Positions 61,419 to 64,000 of a DNA stretch of 64,000 bases are shown piece after piece. Position 1 is the stretch's first letter. Every line of letters starts with the position of its first letter. Source of the DNA: Lachnospiraceae bacterium UBA3641 (lineage in GTDB: Bacteria > Bacillota > Clostridia > Lachnospirales > Lachnospiraceae); the NCBI GenBank assembly GCA_002373875.1, contig DFKQ01000047.1, forward strand, positions 7,576 to 71,575, read 5' to 3'. The notes beneath the pieces were generated by a model. The model searched no databases. It was not told where the DNA came from and saw only the letters and a program-made list of their open reading frames with translations. The position numbers and the translations under genes are program-made.

Positions 61419-63518
61419 ATGGATTACGGTCATTTTGGAAGGGATATAAACAAAAGCTTATATTTGTCAACTCTGAAGCCTGTTCTTGTGAAGAAGGCTC
61501 TATTCGCGGACTATACATCTGACTATGTGGACCCGCCAGAGCCTGGCGCCTATACGGAAGTAACCTTAAGATTCAGAACATTTAAGAGCAATGCCGACCA
61601 TGTATTCCTTATCTGCAATGGACAGAGGATGCTGATGACCAAGGCCGAATCCGTCGATTTGTTTGACTTTTACGAATGCAGGGTCCAGCTTGATAATGAA
61701 CCGGTACGTTACTATTTTGAGGTAAGGACCGGAAATCAGATATGCCGCTACGACCTTCGCGGATCGGTGAAGAACGCCGAAGAGGCTTACTATTTTACCA
61801 TATGTCCCGGCTTTAAGACTCCCCGCTGGGCCAAGGGGGCGGTCATATATCAGATATATGTCGACAGGTTTTTCAACGGGGATACGTCCAATGATGTGCT
61901 TACCCATGAATATAATTACATAGGAGATCATACCGTCCGGGTAGATGACTGGAATAAGTATCCGGCCACAATGGGGGTGCGTGAATTCTACGGAGGAGAC
62001 CTTAAGGGGGTAATGGATAAGCTTGATTACCTTGCCGATCTGGGAATAGACTGTATCTACTTTAATCCTCTCTTCGTATCGCCTTCGAATCATAAATATG
62101 ATATTCAGGATTATGATTATATAGATCCCCACTTCGGGAGGATCATAAAGGATGAAGGCGATCTGCTTGCCGAGGGTGACTATGATAATAAAAAGGCGAC
62201 CAGATATATAAGCAGGGTCACGAGCCGCGAGAACCTCGAAGCCTCGAACGAGCTTTTTGCCGCCCTTGTTGCCGAGTGTCACAGAAGGAATATAAAGGTA
62301 ATCCTTGACGGTGTCTTTAATCACTGCGGATCTTTTAACAAATGGCTGGACAGGGAGCGCATATATGAGGATGCCCCCGGGTACAGTAAGGGAGCTTATA
62401 TAGACGGGGACAGCCCTTACAGGAGTTATTTTAAGTTTTATAATGAGCACTCATGGCCCTATAACGGGACATATGACGGCTGGTGGGGGCATGATACCTT
62501 ACCCAAGCTGAATTACGAGGGTTCAAGACAGCTGTATGACTATATTCTCTACATAGGCCGTAAATGGGTATCCCCTCCCTACAATGCGGATGGCTGGAGG
62601 CTTGATGTTGCGGCTGATCTGGGGCATTCGCCCGAGTTTAACCATCAGTTCTGGAAGGATTTCAGGCATGCAGTCAAGCAGGCGAATCCCGATGCGATAA
62701 TACTGGCCGAACATTACGGGGATCCCTCATCCTGGCTTCAGGGAGATGAATGGGATACTGTGATGAACTACGATGCCTTTATGGAGCCGGTGACCTGGTT
62801 CCTTACGGGCATGCAGAAGCATTCCGATGATTACCGCCACGATATGCTGGGGAACGCCGATGCCTTTTTCGATATGATGAAGTATAACGGAGCCAGGATG
62901 TTAGGTCCTTCGCTGAATACCGCCATGAATGAGCTGAGCAATCATGATCATTCCCGGTTCCTTACAAGAACCAATAAGGTTGTGGGGCGTGTTGCGAATA
63001 TGGGACCGGAGGCTGCCAATAACGGAGTTAACAAGGCAGTCATGAGGGAGGCTGTCCTTATACAGATGACCTGGACCGGCGCACCGACCATTTATTACGG
63101 TGATGAAGCCGGGGTATGCGGTTTCACTGACCCGGATAACAGGCGAACCTATCCATGGGGCAATGAAGACCGCGAGATGATCGACTTTCACAGGGACATG
63201 ATAAGGCTGCGTAAGGAGAATCCCGAATTGAGGGAGGGGTCTGTAAGGCGTATCCACAAGGATTATAATGTGATCGCTTACGGACGCTTCACACGCAGGG
63301 AGCGAAGCCTTATAATCATAAACAACAATGATCATGAGAAGGATATTGAGATGAAGATAAGCTACGAGCTGGGTTGCCCCCGGGACGTTAAGCTTAGGTC
63401 ACTTATGTACACTCATGAAGGCGGTTACACCATGGAAAACAAGGAATATAAGCTTAACGGAGCCAAGCTTAAGATACACATGGATAAAACAAGTGCGATC
63501 CTGTTGAAAGTACAATAA
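61419..63518 (+). CDS. GH13 alpha-amylase/neopullulanase-like enzyme
   Basis: A 699-residue glycoside hydrolase. The first ~120 residues form a CBM34-like N-terminal domain. The barrel follows (VIYQIYVDRFFNG, VILDGVFNHCG). The catalytic residues are Asp396 in DGWRLDVA, Glu431 in ILAEHYGD, and the transition-state Asp510 in ELSNHDHSRF, so the active site is complete. No signal peptide is seen, implying a cytoplasmic enzyme acting on imported maltodextrin or similar alpha-glucans. AAGGAG precedes ATG 61419. It could process products brought in by importers like that at 49818-53340. Confidence 0.92.
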   Translation: MDYGHFGRDINKSLYLSTLKPVLVKKALFADYTSDYVDPPEPGAYTEVTLRFRTFKSNADHVFLICNGQRMLMTKAESVDLFDFYECRVQLDNEPVRYYFEVRTGNQICRYDLRGSVKNAEEAYYFTICPGFKTPRWAKGAVIYQIYVDRFFNGDTSNDVLTHEYNYIGDHTVRVDDWNKYPATMGVREFYGGDLKGVMDKLDYLADLGIDCIYFNPLFVSPSNHKYDIQDYDYIDPHFGRIIKDEGDLLAEGDYDNKKATRYISRVTSRENLEASNELFAALVAECHRRNIKVILDGVFNHCGSFNKWLDRERIYEDAPGYSKGAYIDGDSPYRSYFKFYNEHSWPYNGTYDGWWGHDTLPKLNYEGSRQLYDYILYIGRKWVSPPYNADGWRLDVAADLGHSPEFNHQFWKDFRHAVKQANPDAIILAEHYGDPSSWLQGDEWDTVMNYDAFMEPVTWFLTGMQKHSDDYRHDMLGNADAFFDMMKYNGARMLGPSLNTAMNELSNHDHSRFLTRTNKVVGRVANMGPEAANNGVNKAVMREAVLIQMTWTGAPTIYYGDEAGVCGFTDPDNRRTYPWGNEDREMIDFHRDMIRLRKENPELREGSVRRIHKDYNVIAYGRFTRRERSLIIINNNDHEKDIEMKISYELGCPRDVKLRSLMYTHEGGYTMENKEYKLNGAKLKIHMDKTSAILLKVQ

Positions 63519-63520
63519 GT

Positions 63521-63595
63521 GCCATGGGGACGGTTCTTTTGGTATGTGAAACAGGGGACGGTTCCGCGGTTCATTTTAATATACAGGGGACGGAG
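63521..63595 (+). repeat. REP-like G-rich repeat cluster
   Basis: Just after the GH13 stop, GTGCCATGGGGACGGTTC is followed by two more GGGGACGG cores within 75 bp. CGGTTCTTTTGG (63531-63542) occurs as its reverse complement in the terminator loop at 49566-49577. Such GGGGACGG-type sequences recur in clostridial intergenic DNA. Confidence 0.6.
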
Positions 63596-63601
63596 AGAAC
63601 T

Positions 63602-63832
63602 ATGCGGCAGATGGAATTCAAAATGGAAAGGCCCGGCATTATAGAAGAAGGTGAACGGGTCAGCGTAACAGAGGGTGTCCTTCCTTCCAGCTGGTATTAC
63701 ACGATCGATCCCTCACGGGCAATGTCAGCTAATTTCGAACTGAGGGAACGGCTTAAAACCCGGGAAGGAGAAGTAATAAGGATTGAAGAAAGACCTCAGG
63801 GTTACTACGTTACGGTGCAGTTCGATGAGTAA
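63602..63832 (+). CDS. Small conserved-looking protein, unknown function
   Basis: A 76-residue soluble protein that I do not recognise. It is rich in Glu and Arg with alternating strand-like segments (ERVSVTEGVLPSSWYYTIDPSRAMS, then GEVIRIEERPQGYYVTVQFDE), suggesting a small beta-barrel. ATG 63602 is chosen because GGAGAG lies six bases upstream and the longer open frame from 63524 runs through the GGGGACGG repeats. It follows the GH13 gene and precedes the tRNA promoter; ribosome-site spacing is normal. Confidence 0.55.
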   Translation: MRQMEFKMERPGIIEEGERVSVTEGVLPSSWYYTIDPSRAMSANFELRERLKTREGEVIRIEERPQGYYVTVQFDE

Positions 63833-63883
63833 ACAGCAAAAAAGGCTAAATAATAAAATATTTAAAATTTATAAAAAAAAGAC

Positions 63884-63912
63884 TTGCATTATTAGCATGA
63901 TGCTGATAAAAT
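63884..63912 (+). promoter_or_regulatory. Promoter of the tRNA gene(s)
   Basis: TTGCAT at 63884-63889 and TAAAAT at 63907-63912, exactly 17 bp apart, preceded by an A/T-rich stretch. It lies about 50 bp before the tRNA 5' end. Confidence 0.75.
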
Positions 63913-63962
63913 AGCATTTGCGAGTGCAACGAAAAGACCTTTTGAGGATTTCCTATTTGTTC

Positions 63963-64000
<38 letters not shown>

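Noticed and set aside
61566..62450. A 294-codon - strand frame within the GH13 gene
   Set aside because: The + strand protein has full catalytic residues throughout; the antisense frame has no ribosome site or domain.

Overview
The window reads as chromosome from a low-to-moderate G+C Gram-positive anaerobe of the Lachnospiraceae type (Butyrivibrio-like). This rests on family content only: HprK with a Crh-like protein beside whiA, a CIRCE-controlled hrcA-grpE-dnaK-dnaJ cluster, ireB-ruvX-DUF1292, RNase J, a DUF6465-like Lys/Ala protein, XpaC/TelA, and no outer-membrane genes. Genes are dense and mostly on the + strand; only a MATE exporter and one small membrane protein are on the - strand. 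No phage, IS element, CRISPR array or rRNA was seen. A partial tRNA-Phe sits at the right edge.

Layout. 1-4080: end of a repeat-rich surface protein, then a DUF975 membrane protein with a two-component system. 4158-12207: a long co-directional run, hprK, ROK glucokinase, murB, rapZ, whiA, a Crh-like protein, cyclophilin, a degenerate GGDEF membrane protein, a sugar epimerase and endonuclease III. It couples carbon signalling to cell-wall precursor synthesis. 12213-13867: MATE exporter and a divergent GIY-YIG protein. 13868-18009: a leader with a terminator close to the first start codon, then a four-gene cassette (kinase, nucleotidyltransferase-phosphatase fusion, SIS isomerase, transaldolase) that could form every step from sedoheptulose 7-phosphate to a nucleotide-activated D-glycero-D-manno-heptose. 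18303-23987: histone-like protein and the heat-shock cluster.

24003-30807: DUF3048 protein, ireB-ruvX-DUF1292-RNase J-YlbF, a short MltG-like protein, O-methyltransferase and U32 peptidase. 30827-36301: three glycosyltransferases, a CpsB-type phosphatase, a Wzz-like protein and a tyrosine kinase, an exopolysaccharide export and regulation block. 36313-38866: XpaC and TelA. 39611-46207: small membrane protein, VanW protein, HypE-like protein, Lrp regulator, aminotransferase and a FlaA1-type nucleotide-sugar dehydratase. 46787-53340: secreted CAP protein, HerA-like ATPase, and an oligosaccharide-type ABC importer without its ATPase. 53525-56097: nucleotide-sugar dehydrogenase and an HDOD protein. 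56211-61039: HU, rqcP, divIC, tilS, hpt and ftsH, lacking the sporulation genes that interrupt this order in Bacillus. 61419-63832: a GH13 neopullulanase-like enzyme and a small unknown protein.

Main points of interest: the heptose cassette with its possible attenuator, the HPr-family protein with Glu at position 15, a perfect 48-bp palindromic element in two opposite copies flanking 17 kb, an unassigned structured RNA candidate before the GH13 gene, and clustered CGTTTA dyads upstream of the CAP gene and the ABC importer.
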